A DNA stretch of 64,000 bases from CBFFRJ01 sp051486985 (GTDB lineage Bacteria; Pseudomonadota; Gammaproteobacteria; Enterobacterales; Enterobacteriaceae): contig NZ_JAHVDV010000002.1 in assembly GCF_051486985.1 (NCBI RefSeq), forward strand, positions 246,669 to 310,668, given 5' to 3'. The translations under genes were made by a program, and so were the position numbers. The notes under the pieces were generated by a model. The model made no database searches, was not told the DNA's origin, and saw only the letters and a list, made by a program, of their open reading frames with translations. Numbering within the stretch: position 1 is the stretch's first letter; the number at the start of each line of letters is the position of its first letter. Positions 1 through 7,872 of the stretch are shown here, one piece after another.

Positions 1-943
1 CGGGGCCATCATGGAGTTTGAGGTGATCACCGTCCGACCGGATGTGGCCCTCGAAACGGTCCAGCATGATTTACGCCAGCGTCGTTCGATGCCTGAAAAC
101 ACCGACAAACTCTTTGTCACCGGAGAGGATGGCATACTGGTCGGTGAACTGGCTCTTCAGACTATCCTGCTTAACACAGGTGACAGGCGCGTCGACGAGG
201 TGATGAACGCCGAACCAGTGGTATTTTCCCCCCATGAAGATGCGGAAGATGCGGCCCGAACCTTCGAGCGCGATAACTTAATCAGTGCGGCGGTGGTGGA
301 ACCGGACGGTAAACTGCTGGGTCGCCTGACCATCGATGAAATTATTGACGTGGTCTATGAAGAAACGGATAACGATCTGCGTCGCATGGGAGGGCTCAGC
401 AGTGAAGAGGATGTCTTTGCTCCGGTAACCCGTGCGGTGAAAAACCGCTGGGCATGGCTGGCCATCAATCTGTGCACTGCGTTTATTGCTTCACGGGTTA
501 TTGATGGTTTTGAGCACACCATTTCGCAGCTGGTGGCACTGGCCTCTCTGATGCCTATCGTCGCCGGCATTGGCGGCAATACGGGGAATCAAACCATCAC
601 GATGATTGTCCGTGCGCTGGCATTGAAAACTATCCAGCCGGGGAACTTTCGGTTTTTAATTTTCCGTGAGCTGGGCGTGGCGCTGATAAATGGTCTGGTA
701 TGGGGCGGGATCATGGGGGGCGTGACCTGGCTGCTTTACGGTGACATTGCGCTGGGAGGCGTAATGACGCTGGCGATGGTCCTGAATTTGCTGGTGGCGG
801 CACTGATGGGCGTGACTATACCTATGGTAATGATGCGCCTGGGTCGTGACCCGGCAGTCGGTTCCAGCGTGCTTATTACCGCTATTACCGACACCGGGGG
901 GTTCTTTATTTTTCTTGGACTGGCGACACTTTTTCTGCTGTAG
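1..943 (+). CDS. mgtE: Magnesium transporter MgtE family (5' end cut by window)
   Basis: C-terminal part of an MgtE-type Mg2+ channel/transporter of the inner membrane. The reading frame is open to the first base of the window, so the first visible ATG (base 11) is probably internal; full-length MgtE proteins are about 450 residues and 310 are visible here. Residues 1-120 form the paired CBS nucleotide/Mg2+-sensing domain. From about residue 145 hydrophobic segments form the pore domain, with the family signature GIGGNTGNQ near residue 187. The missing part would be the N-terminal MgtE domain. The last 38 bases overlap the convergent SulP gene on the other strand. The family call is firm; the substrate is inferred from the family, some members of which also move Co2+. 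Confidence 0.82.
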   Translation, partial: GAIMEFEVITVRPDVALETVQHDLRQRRSMPENTDKLFVTGEDGILVGELALQTILLNTGDRRVDEVMNAEPVVFSPHEDAEDAARTFERDNLISAAVVEPDGKLLGRLTIDEIIDVVYEETDNDLRRMGGLSSEEDVFAPVTRAVKNRWAWLAINLCTAFIASRVIDGFEHTISQLVALASLMPIVAGIGGNTGNQTITMIVRALALKTIQPGNFRFLIFRELGVALINGLVWGGIMGGVTWLLYGDIALGGVMTLAMVLNLLVAALMGVTIPMVMMRLGRDPAVGSSVLITAITDTGGFFIFLGLATLFLL

Positions 944-2141
944 CACCACGTTTGGTATGCAAACGGGCTGGCAGGATGGCCATCGTAATCAGGCCAGCGA
1001 CAACGCCAATCGCCAGGTTATCGGTCGTGATGGTAGCCACAACGGTGACCAGCATGACCAGGGTTTCGGCAACAGGCGCAACCCGGAGCGTTCCGGGTTG
1101 AATACTCTTCCAGTTAAAGGTTTTGACAGCGACAAGCGCCATAATACCGGCCAGCACGACCATCGGAATTTCTGCCATCACCCGGCTTAAAGCGGTGACC
1201 AATAGCAGCAGAACCAGGCCCGCTGCCAGCGTTGATACCCGGCTACGGCCTTTGCCCATCTCGACGTTAACAATGGTCTGACCGATCATCGCGCAACCAG
1301 CAATCCCGCCATAAAAACCGGCCAGAATATTTGCAATGCCAAGGCCGGTACTTTCGCGGCTTTTGCTGGAAGGGGTATGGGTGATGTCATCCACCAGACG
1401 CGCAGTCAGGAGGGATTCCAGCAGGCCAACAAACGCAATGCTCAGCGCACAGGGCCAGACTATTGCGAGCGTGTCGAGGTTCAGGGGAACCAGCCACTGA
1501 GTGAACCCTGGCAGACCACCCTGCATCGGGCCTGCGTCACCGACGGTCGGCAGAGATTGCCCGCTATAAAACGAGAATAGCGTCAGGACCACAATCGCCA
1601 CCAGCGGTGCCGGAATGCTTTTAACAAAGCGCGGCCACCACAGCACTATCAGTAGCGTTAGCGCGAAAAGCGCCAGAATTAGCGGGTCGCGGCTCCAGAA
1701 ATGTGGCACCTGAGCAAAGAAAATCAGAATGCCCAGCGCATTGACAAAGCCGGTCATGACCGACTGCGGGATAAAGCGCATCAGGCGTGCCATCCGTGTC
1801 ACACCGAAAATAATCTGAATCACACCCGCAAGCACGACTGCTGGCAGGATGTAGTTCACCCCATGCTGGTGAACCATCGGCCCAATAACCAGCGCGACGG
1901 AACCTGCCGCCGCCGTCACCATTGCCGGACGGCCACCCAGAACAGACATACTGATGCACAGCACAACGGAGGCCAGCAGGCTCACCATCGGGCTGACCCC
2001 GGCAATCACCGAAAATGAAATAACTTCAGGAATGAGTGCCAGTGCAGTGATAACGCCCGCCAGCGTTTCGCGTGTCAACCGCCGGGGCGAACGCAGAACC
2101 TCACTTACGAGGTCAGAAGAACCGTTTATTTTTTCAGACAT
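906..2141 (-). CDS. SulP-family inorganic anion transporter lacking a STAS domain
   Basis: Inner-membrane anion transporter of the SulP/SLC26 type (sulfate, bicarbonate or dicarboxylate in known members). The protein has 411 residues from the chosen ATG at 2141, which opens MSEKINGSS and follows a purine-rich GAGAAG stretch; an upstream in-frame ATG would add 45 residues of unlikely sequence. Many hydrophobic segments run from residue 25 to about 400. The protein ends shortly after the membrane domain (LPARLHTKRG), whereas typical SulP proteins such as DauA (about 550 residues) carry a cytoplasmic C-terminal STAS domain. The substrate cannot be read from the sequence. It is transcribed alone, converging on mgtE with a 38-base overlap. 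Confidence 0.8.
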   Translation of the reverse strand: MSEKINGSSDLVSEVLRSPRRLTRETLAGVITALALIPEVISFSVIAGVSPMVSLLASVVLCISMSVLGGRPAMVTAAAGSVALVIGPMVHQHGVNYILPAVVLAGVIQIIFGVTRMARLMRFIPQSVMTGFVNALGILIFFAQVPHFWSRDPLILALFALTLLIVLWWPRFVKSIPAPLVAIVVLTLFSFYSGQSLPTVGDAGPMQGGLPGFTQWLVPLNLDTLAIVWPCALSIAFVGLLESLLTARLVDDITHTPSSKSRESTGLGIANILAGFYGGIAGCAMIGQTIVNVEMGKGRSRVSTLAAGLVLLLLVTALSRVMAEIPMVVLAGIMALVAVKTFNWKSIQPGTLRVAPVAETLVMLVTVVATITTDNLAIGVVAGLITMAILPARLHTKRGATAEKVSPVQEK

Positions 2142-2306
2142 GACTTCTCGGACTGGAAAGTGACCAAAAGCATAACAAAAAGATATGAGTGCCTCGGTTT
2201 TATTAAGGGGCAAAATAGTACTGATAATCAAACCACAATGCCAGTAAAAACGGTTATTTTTAATGCTAAAAAGCAACTTATTAGTAACATTTATATAATG
2301 ACTATT

Positions 2307-2322
2307 TAATGTTTAAACATTA
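2307..2322. promoter_or_regulatory. 16-bp perfect palindrome between SulP gene and mqo
   Basis: TAATGTTTAAACATTA is a perfect inverted repeat in the AT-rich gap between the divergent SulP gene (start 2141) and mqo (start 2420). It lies about 100 bases upstream of mqo, where an operator would be expected. It does not match a site I can name with certainty; mqo is known to respond to ArcA in E. coli, but this is not a clear ArcA box. Confidence 0.35.
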
Positions 2323-2419
2323 TTTAAAAACGCCGTTTTAAGTGCTAGGTTAGTCTCGCTAACAAGTTTACCCGCGATAAATGCTAATAAAGCAGCACTA
2401 AAAGTAAGGCAATAACATC

Positions 2420-4075
2420 ATGAAAAGAATGACTGCCAAGCTGTTTTCGATGGCTGTCGGGCTTAATGCTGTCTCAGCGGCGGCAAAAGCTAACGCGTCG
2501 AAAGCGCAGGAAACGGATGTGCTTTTAATCGGTGGTGGGATCATGAGCGCCACGTTGGGGACCTACCTCCAGGAGCTGGAGCCCAACTGGTCAATCACCA
2601 TGGTCGAGCGGCTGGATGCCCTGGCGGAAGAGAGCTCCAACGGCTGGAACAATGCCGGTACCGGGCACGCTGCGTTAATGGAACTGAACTACACCCCGCA
2701 AAACCAGGATGGTTCTATCAGTATCAAGAAGGCGATTGAGATTAACGAAGCGTTTCGTATCTCTCGCCAGTTCTGGGCGCATCAGGTGGAAACCGGTGTG
2801 CTGAGCAATCCCCGCTCCTTTATTAATACCGTTCCGCACATGAGCATGGTGTGGGGCGATGAAAACGTGAATTTCCTGCGTGCCCGTTATAAGGCATTGC
2901 AGCAAAGCTCGCTGTTCCGTGGTATGCGTTACTCCGAAAGCCACGACCAGATTAAACAGTGGGCGCCGCTGGTGATGGAAGGGCGCGATCCCCAGCAGAA
3001 AGTGGCGGCCACGCGCACGGAGATCGGCACCGACGTCAACTTCGGCGAGATAACTCGCCAGCTGATTACATCGCTGCAGAAAAAAGAGAACTTTTCGCTG
3101 AAACTGGGCAGCGAAGTGCGCGCGATTAAACGCAACGCGGACAACACCTGGAACGTCACCATTGCCGGTAAGCATTCGGGCATAGAGCAGGTGGTGAAGA
3201 CGAAGTTTATCTTCATTGGCGCAGGGGGAGCCGCGCTGAAACTGCTGCAGGAATCGGGCATTCCGGAAGCGGCAGACTACGCCGGGTTCCCGGTGGGAGG
3301 ACAGTTCCTGGTGTCGGAAAATCCGGACGTGGTGAATCACCATCTGGCGAAGGTCTACGGTCAGGCATCCGTAGGGGCGCCACCGATGTCGGTTCCCCAT
3401 ATCGACACCCGTATCATCGATGGTAAACGCGTGGTGCTCTTCGGACCTTTTGCTACCTTCTCTACCCGTTTCCTGAAAAATGGTTCGTTGTGGGATCTGC
3501 TTGGTTCAACCAACCGTTCTAACTTCCTGCCTATGGTCAGCGTCGGACTGACGAACTTTGGTCTGGTGAAGTATCTGGTCAACCAGGTATTGCAGAACGA
3601 CGACGACCGTTTTGACGCGCTCTGTGAATATTATCCCCTTGCCAAAAAAGAGGACTGGCGTTTGTGGCAGGCGGGTCAGCGGGTGCAAATCATTAAGCGT
3701 AACGGGAAAAAAGGTGGCGTGCTGCGCCTTGGCACGGAAGTCGTCAGCGACAAAGAAGGAACCATTGCCGCTCTGCTGGGTGCCTCACCAGGCGCGTCCA
3801 CGGCGGCCCCGATTATGCTGGAGCTGATGGAAAAAGTGTTCCCGGAAAAAGTGGCCTCACCAGAATGGCAGGCTACGCTCAAAAGGATCATCCCGTTCCT
3901 CGGCGTACAGCTGGATGGTAACACCGACGCTGCCAGTGAAGAGTCGCAGTACACCAGCCGTGTGCTGGGGCTTAAGTGCGATGAATCGCTGATTGCCGAT
4001 GTCACCCCACCGGTACGTAAACCTGCGCAGGTCGTGCCTGCAGATAACGAACCGGTCTCGGATATCGCGCTGTAA
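2420..4075 (+). CDS. mqo: Malate:quinone oxidoreductase
   Basis: FAD-dependent oxidation of L-malate to oxaloacetate with electrons passed to the quinone pool; a membrane-associated TCA-cycle enzyme that bypasses NAD-linked malate dehydrogenase. The 551-residue protein is close in length and sequence to E. coli Mqo (548). An N-terminal stretch (residues 1-28, ending ANASKAQ) looks like a cleavable or vestigial signal and is also present in E. coli. The dinucleotide-binding motif LLIGGGIMSATLG is at about residues 36-48, followed by ESSNGWNNAGTGHAAL; a second FAD-contact region, FIGAGGAALKLLQ, is near residue 266. The start is supported by a purine-rich AAGTAAGG stretch upstream. It is monocistronic, with a 230-base gap before the next, opposite-strand gene. 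Confidence 0.97.
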   Translation: MKRMTAKLFSMAVGLNAVSAAAKANASKAQETDVLLIGGGIMSATLGTYLQELEPNWSITMVERLDALAEESSNGWNNAGTGHAALMELNYTPQNQDGSISIKKAIEINEAFRISRQFWAHQVETGVLSNPRSFINTVPHMSMVWGDENVNFLRARYKALQQSSLFRGMRYSESHDQIKQWAPLVMEGRDPQQKVAATRTEIGTDVNFGEITRQLITSLQKKENFSLKLGSEVRAIKRNADNTWNVTIAGKHSGIEQVVKTKFIFIGAGGAALKLLQESGIPEAADYAGFPVGGQFLVSENPDVVNHHLAKVYGQASVGAPPMSVPHIDTRIIDGKRVVLFGPFATFSTRFLKNGSLWDLLGSTNRSNFLPMVSVGLTNFGLVKYLVNQVLQNDDDRFDALCEYYPLAKKEDWRLWQAGQRVQIIKRNGKKGGVLRLGTEVVSDKEGTIAALLGASPGASTAAPIMLELMEKVFPEKVASPEWQATLKRIIPFLGVQLDGNTDAASEESQYTSRVLGLKCDESLIADVTPPVRKPAQVVPADNEPVSDIAL

Positions 4076-4159
4076 CCCGCATCCGCCCGGGAAGAGACAC
4101 CTGTACCGCTCGCCTTTTTATGGCAGTTACCGCGATACTTCCCTCTGCGGCTTCTGGAT

Positions 4160-4208
4160 AAGAGGATCTTTATTTGCGTGAGTACTGATTGCATTTAACG
4201 ATCCTCTT
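4160..4208. repeat. Inverted repeat downstream of mqo
   Basis: AAGAGGATC at 4160-4168 is matched by its exact reverse complement GATCCTCTT at 4200-4208, separated by 31 bases. It lies between the convergent mqo and iraP-like genes. No U-tract follows on either strand, so it is not a clean intrinsic terminator. Confidence 0.35.
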
Positions 4209-4307
4209 TGACGCCCCTGCGCATCGCTCCTGTCCCCTTGACAGGATCGTAACAACGCCGTCGGAGAGAGGGGGCCTGGTTTGCCTCTCAGCGTTCTCAG
4301 GTCAGGC

Positions 4308-4640
4308 CTACTGACTGGAGTCAGAAAGCTGGTTATTCAGTGACTGGTAGTCAATCTCGGCATCGGCGTCATCCAGCAGGCGGGTGACGGAGAGCAGTTC
4401 TGTAAACTCAGTAAGCAACATCTCTGCGTCCGATTTAAGGGGGCTTTCCGCTGCGTCAACGGCTGTGTTTATCGCCTTTTTTACATTGTCGATGATATCG
4501 CGAACGCCGCCGTTTTTGCCTATGGTCAGCATCAGTGCGCTGAGTAACAGTGATTGTGCTTCAACACGCGCCGTAAGCTGTTTTGCTTCTGCGTCCATTT
4601 TAGAAATTTTGGCAATCATGCTTATGATGACATTTTTCAT
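4308..4640 (-). CDS. iraP: IraP-like anti-adaptor protein
   Basis: Small protein of 110 residues that resembles E. coli IraP (86 residues), which binds the adaptor RssB and protects sigma-S from ClpXP during phosphate starvation. The resemblance is in the N-terminal half: the MKN(V/L)I start, a charged stretch ending in KQLTARVEAQ that should form a coiled coil, then a hydrophobic run LLLSALMLTIGKN and a heptad-like region with IIDNVKKAI. The C-terminus (after about residue 75) is longer than in E. coli. A GGGGGA stretch precedes the ATG. It stands alone between mqo and a non-coding stretch; in E. coli iraP lies at another locus. The family call is by recalled sequence only; function is inferred. 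Confidence 0.6.
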   Translation of the reverse strand: MKNVIISMIAKISKMDAEAKQLTARVEAQSLLLSALMLTIGKNGGVRDIIDNVKKAINTAVDAAESPLKSDAEMLLTEFTELLSVTRLLDDADAEIDYQSLNNQLSDSSQ

Positions 4641-5029
4641 CGAATCCCCCGTCTTACACGGTAGTCAGCTTATGTGCACGCAAGTGCCAACGAGCTTAGG
4701 TCATTTTATCGGTAAAAGAATGCCGCCTGGCACACATTAGTGAAAACATCATGAGAAGGGGCGGGGGTAAGAAGCCGGTAAATAGCCGCGATAAAAAACA
4801 ACCGGCATGGTTGATGAACTACCTGCGATGAGGAACCTAAAGGGGGCGAATGAATATTGCCTGAAGAAAGAGGTGGGGGTAGCCGAAAGGCGTCATCTTC
4901 CGCCGTGTAAAACTGTTACATATTCATCAATGATATTAGTAGGTAATTTGATCCCACCAGTCAGTCTCCCCCTGTTAAAAAAGTTAATTTAGGAACCTCG
5001 GCACATTGGCCTGATCCGTGGAGGTGTAA
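4641..5029. other. Intergenic stretch, no gene recognised
   Basis: This should hold the promoter of the iraP-like gene and the leader of the small gene at 5030. Open frames here (for example 4807-4992) have no good ribosome binding site and no recognisable protein. A run of C residues and AT-rich patches are present; no RNA gene or repeat was recognised. Confidence 0.5.
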
Positions 5030-5281
5030 ATGACTGTTTATGTTTTTTATTACAATGATTCCTGCGCACGTGTATTTACTAAAGAGAGTGTGGATAAGGA
5101 CGCAGCTGCACTTCTTAAAAGACACGGCTACAAAAAACATCATTTTGAGGCTGAAGCAGAAAGCGCTGCCTCCGCGATTGAAATGCTGAAAAATAGTGAT
5201 GATAGCTATCTTAACGAACTCAAAGAGTACTCGGAGAATATCCTTTTTGTAAGCATGGTCGGGTTAGCAACGATGTGGTAA
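5030..5281 (+). CDS. Small hypothetical protein (83 residues)
   Basis: A short reading frame with a strong ribosome binding site (GGAGGTG seven bases before the ATG). The product is charged, begins MTVYVFYYND, contains an Ala/Glu-rich helix (EAEAESAASAIEML) and ends with a short hydrophobic stretch, NILFVSMVGLATMW. No signal peptide or known motif is visible, and I do not recognise the family. The good ribosome binding site and plausible composition argue for a real gene. It lies in the gap between the iraP-like gene and tRNA-Pro, a position filled by different genes in E. coli, so it may be lineage-specific. Confidence 0.55.
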   Translation: MTVYVFYYNDSCARVFTKESVDKDAAALLKRHGYKKHHFEAEAESAASAIEMLKNSDDSYLNELKEYSENILFVSMVGLATMW

Positions 5282-5537
5282 AGCCGCTTTTTGTTGGTTC
5301 ATTTTGAGTCCGTATGTTGGGCGAGCGTTTCTGAGTTTGTATGCGCTACAAATTCGGCGCTGCCAGTCGTTCGGTTGCACGGCAGGCACTGGATGGTAAC
5401 GCGTATGCGTGCGAGGAGTTGGCAGGACATGTAGTAAATGGGCTGATCGGTGTTTGCGTAACAGGGTGGATGAGTAAAGGGGCCAGGTTATCTAAATCAG
5501 TTTCACCTTACTTACGCCACTGGCAAAGTGCAGGCAT
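5282..5537. other. Intergenic stretch before tRNA terminator, no convincing gene
   Basis: A 76-codon frame (5341-5571) crosses this stretch, but it runs into the tRNA terminator hairpin, lacks a ribosome binding site, and its product is not recognisable. Nothing else is seen here. Confidence 0.5.
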
Positions 5538-5569
5538 AAAAAAACCAACCGTGAAAGGTTGGTTTTTTT
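5538..5569 (-). terminator. Intrinsic terminator of tRNA-Pro
   Basis: A perfect 8-bp stem AACCAACC/GGTTGGTT with a six-base loop. On the minus strand it is followed by a U-tract, just downstream of the tRNA. A T-run also follows on the plus strand, so it may work in both directions. Confidence 0.88.
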
Positions 5570-5580
5570 AAGGGATATTT

Positions 5581-5657
5581 TGGTCGGCACGAGAGGATTT
5601 GAACCTCCGACCCCCGACACCCCATGACGGTGCGCTACCAGGCTGCGCTACGTGCCG
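5581..5657 (-). tRNA. proL: tRNA-Pro (anticodon GGG)
   Basis: A 77-nt tRNA including an encoded 3' CCA. The acceptor stem CGGCACG pairs with CGTGCCG, the T-loop contains TTCAAAT, and the anticodon loop ATGGGGT gives anticodon GGG, reading CCC/CCU proline codons. The sequence matches recalled E. coli proL, which is likewise next to yejM. Promoter and terminator are both visible, so it is a single-gene transcript. Confidence 0.97.
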
Positions 5658-5670
5658 ATTTGTGGCGCTA

Positions 5671-5698
5671 ATAGTACCCTTTTCACAGATGATTGCAA
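5671..5698 (-). promoter_or_regulatory. Sigma-70 promoter of proL
   Basis: On the minus strand, TTGCAA (-35) and TACTAT (-10) are separated by 16 bases. A GC-rich stretch lies between the -10 and the tRNA 5' end, as is usual for stable RNA promoters. Confidence 0.6.
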
Positions 5699-5732
5699 GT
5701 ACCGATTAACTGAGTGATTCATAATTAATCAA

Positions 5733-7493
5733 TCAGTTAGCGATAAATCGTTTTTCATCCGTCAGAACCTGCAACAGTAAGCTGAGTTGTGGTTTCTGAT
5801 CTTCTGCCTTCTCGCCCTGAACGTTCCAGGTCTGATAATTGCCGTTCTGATTGAGCAACAATGTCATTTGCGGGGTGGTTATCGCCAGTGCGTTGTTGCT
5901 TGCCGCCGTGACCCAGTTATGGCGACGGGTGGCGTTAAACAGATCCTGTCCTTGTGAATACTCATTAGCTGGTGTGCTGACATGCAGCAGGCGCTGCATC
6001 AGCGTGGTCATGATGTCTTTATGATCGGTCAGCTTGTTGATGCGCTGGGCAGGCGTACCCGGCCAGTGGATCACTAACGGCACCTGGAGGTTTTCACGGG
6101 ACCACGCAAAATCATTTTTAGCTTTCGCGGCTGGCATACCGTGACCGGCGGTAATAATGACCACGGTATTCTCCAGTTTGCCGGCGTCACGCAGCGTAGT
6201 CAGCAGGCGACCTATCTGCGTATCGACATCGCTCACCGCATGGCTGTAGCGGCGGGTAAAGTTTTGCTGATTGCTGTCCTGGGAACCGGTGCCGTTCAGA
6301 GCGACCCATGAGAACCACCGGGTTTCATCCTGCGCGTAGCGACCCAGCCAGTCAATCCACTGATCGGCGGTCTGCGCATCGCTCTGTTTTCTCGCTGCAG
6401 GCAGGGAGAAATCAGAAAGCAGTGCCTGCCGGTAAAGCGCGCTACTAAAGCCATCTGAAGAGAAAAGACCCAGCTGATAGCCCTGCTGATTAAGCGCAGT
6501 GATCAGTGCGGCGGGCACGCGGGCAGATAACACGCCATCCATATACGCCGGGGAAATGCCATAGAAAAGGCCGAAGTAACCGTTATCTGCGGTATTTCCT
6601 GAACTCATATGTTGCGTAAAGTTAATGTTCTGCCCGGCAAAAGCGGCGAGTTGCGGCATCTGCTTTTCATAACGGGAGTAGTTCAGCCCGTCGACGGTAA
6701 TCAGCAGCACATTATGGCCAGGCCCCATATCCACATAGCGCAAATCGCTGAGAGGGTACTGTACCGACACGGCCTCAGGATTCCCCTGTTCGACCAGGCG
6801 ACGCTGGTAATCCTGCGCATCAAGCAAACCGTGCTTCTCAAGAAAACGGCGTGCTGTCATCGGATACGAGAGCGGCAGATTCGCACGTTGCATGGTAATG
6901 GGGCGATAAAAATTGGCATCAGCCCAGATGTACATCACATGGGTGGCGACAAACGCCACGAAGAAGAACCCGGCCACCGGCTTCGCGTAATGGCGGCGGC
7001 GAGTAAGACTGCGCAGTTTTTGCCAGCTCCACGTCGCAAACAGCATCTCAATCAGCAGGATAACCGGCACGCTGATAAACATAAGCTGCCAGTCGCGGGC
7101 CATTTCATTCTGATCGGGGTTAATCACCAGTTCCCAGACGATGGGATTGAGATGGAGATGGAAACGGGTAAAAACTTCACTGTCGATAAGTAAAAGCGTC
7201 ATGCCCACGGTCGCCAGAATGGCGGAGAGCGCGCGCATCAGACGTTGCGACATCACAACAAACGTGAGAGGAAATAAAATCAGTAGATAGGTCGCAAAGA
7301 CCAAAAAACTAAAATGCCCGACAACGCTCAGGTAAGAATAAATTCGTCCGGCGAGGGTTGTCGGCCAGTCGGCAACAAAGAGATAGCGGCTACCGAGCAC
7401 CATGGACAACAGAATATTGAACAGGGCGAACCAGTGCCCCCAGCTAACCATCTGGGAGACTTTTTCTCGGTAGGGCTGACGATGAGTCACCAT
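5733..7493 (-). CDS. yejM: Essential inner-membrane regulator of LPS synthesis YejM (LapC/PbgA)
   Basis: Inner-membrane protein that couples lipopolysaccharide level to synthesis by antagonising LapB, and so protects LpxC from FtsH when LPS is scarce (known from E. coli and Salmonella). At 586 residues it is the same length as in E. coli. The first 190 residues hold five hydrophobic segments; from about residue 240 a periplasmic alkaline-phosphatase/sulfatase-fold domain starts (VLLITVDGLNYSRY). The fold keeps VIITAGHGMP, but several metal ligands of true sulfatases are replaced, in line with a non-enzymatic role. It lies downstream of yejL on the same strand with an 18-base gap. Confidence 0.97.
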   Translation of the reverse strand: MVTHRQPYREKVSQMVSWGHWFALFNILLSMVLGSRYLFVADWPTTLAGRIYSYLSVVGHFSFLVFATYLLILFPLTFVVMSQRLMRALSAILATVGMTLLLIDSEVFTRFHLHLNPIVWELVINPDQNEMARDWQLMFISVPVILLIEMLFATWSWQKLRSLTRRRHYAKPVAGFFFVAFVATHVMYIWADANFYRPITMQRANLPLSYPMTARRFLEKHGLLDAQDYQRRLVEQGNPEAVSVQYPLSDLRYVDMGPGHNVLLITVDGLNYSRYEKQMPQLAAFAGQNINFTQHMSSGNTADNGYFGLFYGISPAYMDGVLSARVPAALITALNQQGYQLGLFSSDGFSSALYRQALLSDFSLPAARKQSDAQTADQWIDWLGRYAQDETRWFSWVALNGTGSQDSNQQNFTRRYSHAVSDVDTQIGRLLTTLRDAGKLENTVVIITAGHGMPAAKAKNDFAWSRENLQVPLVIHWPGTPAQRINKLTDHKDIMTTLMQRLLHVSTPANEYSQGQDLFNATRRHNWVTAASNNALAITTPQMTLLLNQNGNYQTWNVQGEKAEDQKPQLSLLLQVLTDEKRFIAN

Positions 7494-7511
7494 ATAATGT
7501 CGCTGTTTACC

Positions 7512-7739
7512 TTAGTGCGCTTTATCGTCATTAACAGACGATTGCAGAGCCTGAGCGAAAGACTTTGCGATAGCCTGGCGCTGAGCGGGTGCAACGCTGG
7601 TATTGATCAAATTCGTCACCATGTTCCCAAGAACCATCAGGGAAAGATCGGTTGGTGTCTTATGCTGCTCCAGCACCTGGGCCAGTTCACTCAGCAGTTG
7701 CTCTACGTGTTCATCACTATAACGGGAAATCTGTGGCAT
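7512..7739 (-). CDS. yejL: Conserved UPF0352 protein YejL
   Basis: Small cytoplasmic protein of 75 residues, the same length as E. coli YejL and nearly identical to it (PTDLSLMVLGNMVTNLIN). It is all-helical by composition; its function is not known. First gene of the yejL-yejM unit, divergent from yejK with a 133-base gap that must hold both promoters. Confidence 0.95.
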   Translation of the reverse strand: MPQISRYSDEHVEQLLSELAQVLEQHKTPTDLSLMVLGNMVTNLINTSVAPAQRQAIAKSFAQALQSSVNDDKAH

Positions 7740-7872
7740 AAATCGAAATCTGTTTATTCATAAAGTCCAACATATTACCGTAGCAACAGCTTTTTTTCTG
7801 CTTTTTTATCAGCGGTTGCACAGTTGCCTGGGGGATGGTTGAATACCGCCCGGTCACAAAGGAGAGTTTATC

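Noticed and set aside
2675..3400. Long antisense reading frame inside mqo (241 codons)
   Set aside because: It is on the opposite strand of a clearly conserved enzyme and its product is rich in Arg/His with no recognisable domain; it is a shadow of the mqo codon pattern.
4807..4992. 61-codon frame between the iraP-like gene and the 83-residue gene
   Set aside because: No ribosome binding site and no protein-like pattern; probably chance.
5341..5571. 76-codon frame before the tRNA terminator
   Set aside because: No ribosome binding site, unknown product, and it ends inside the terminator hairpin.
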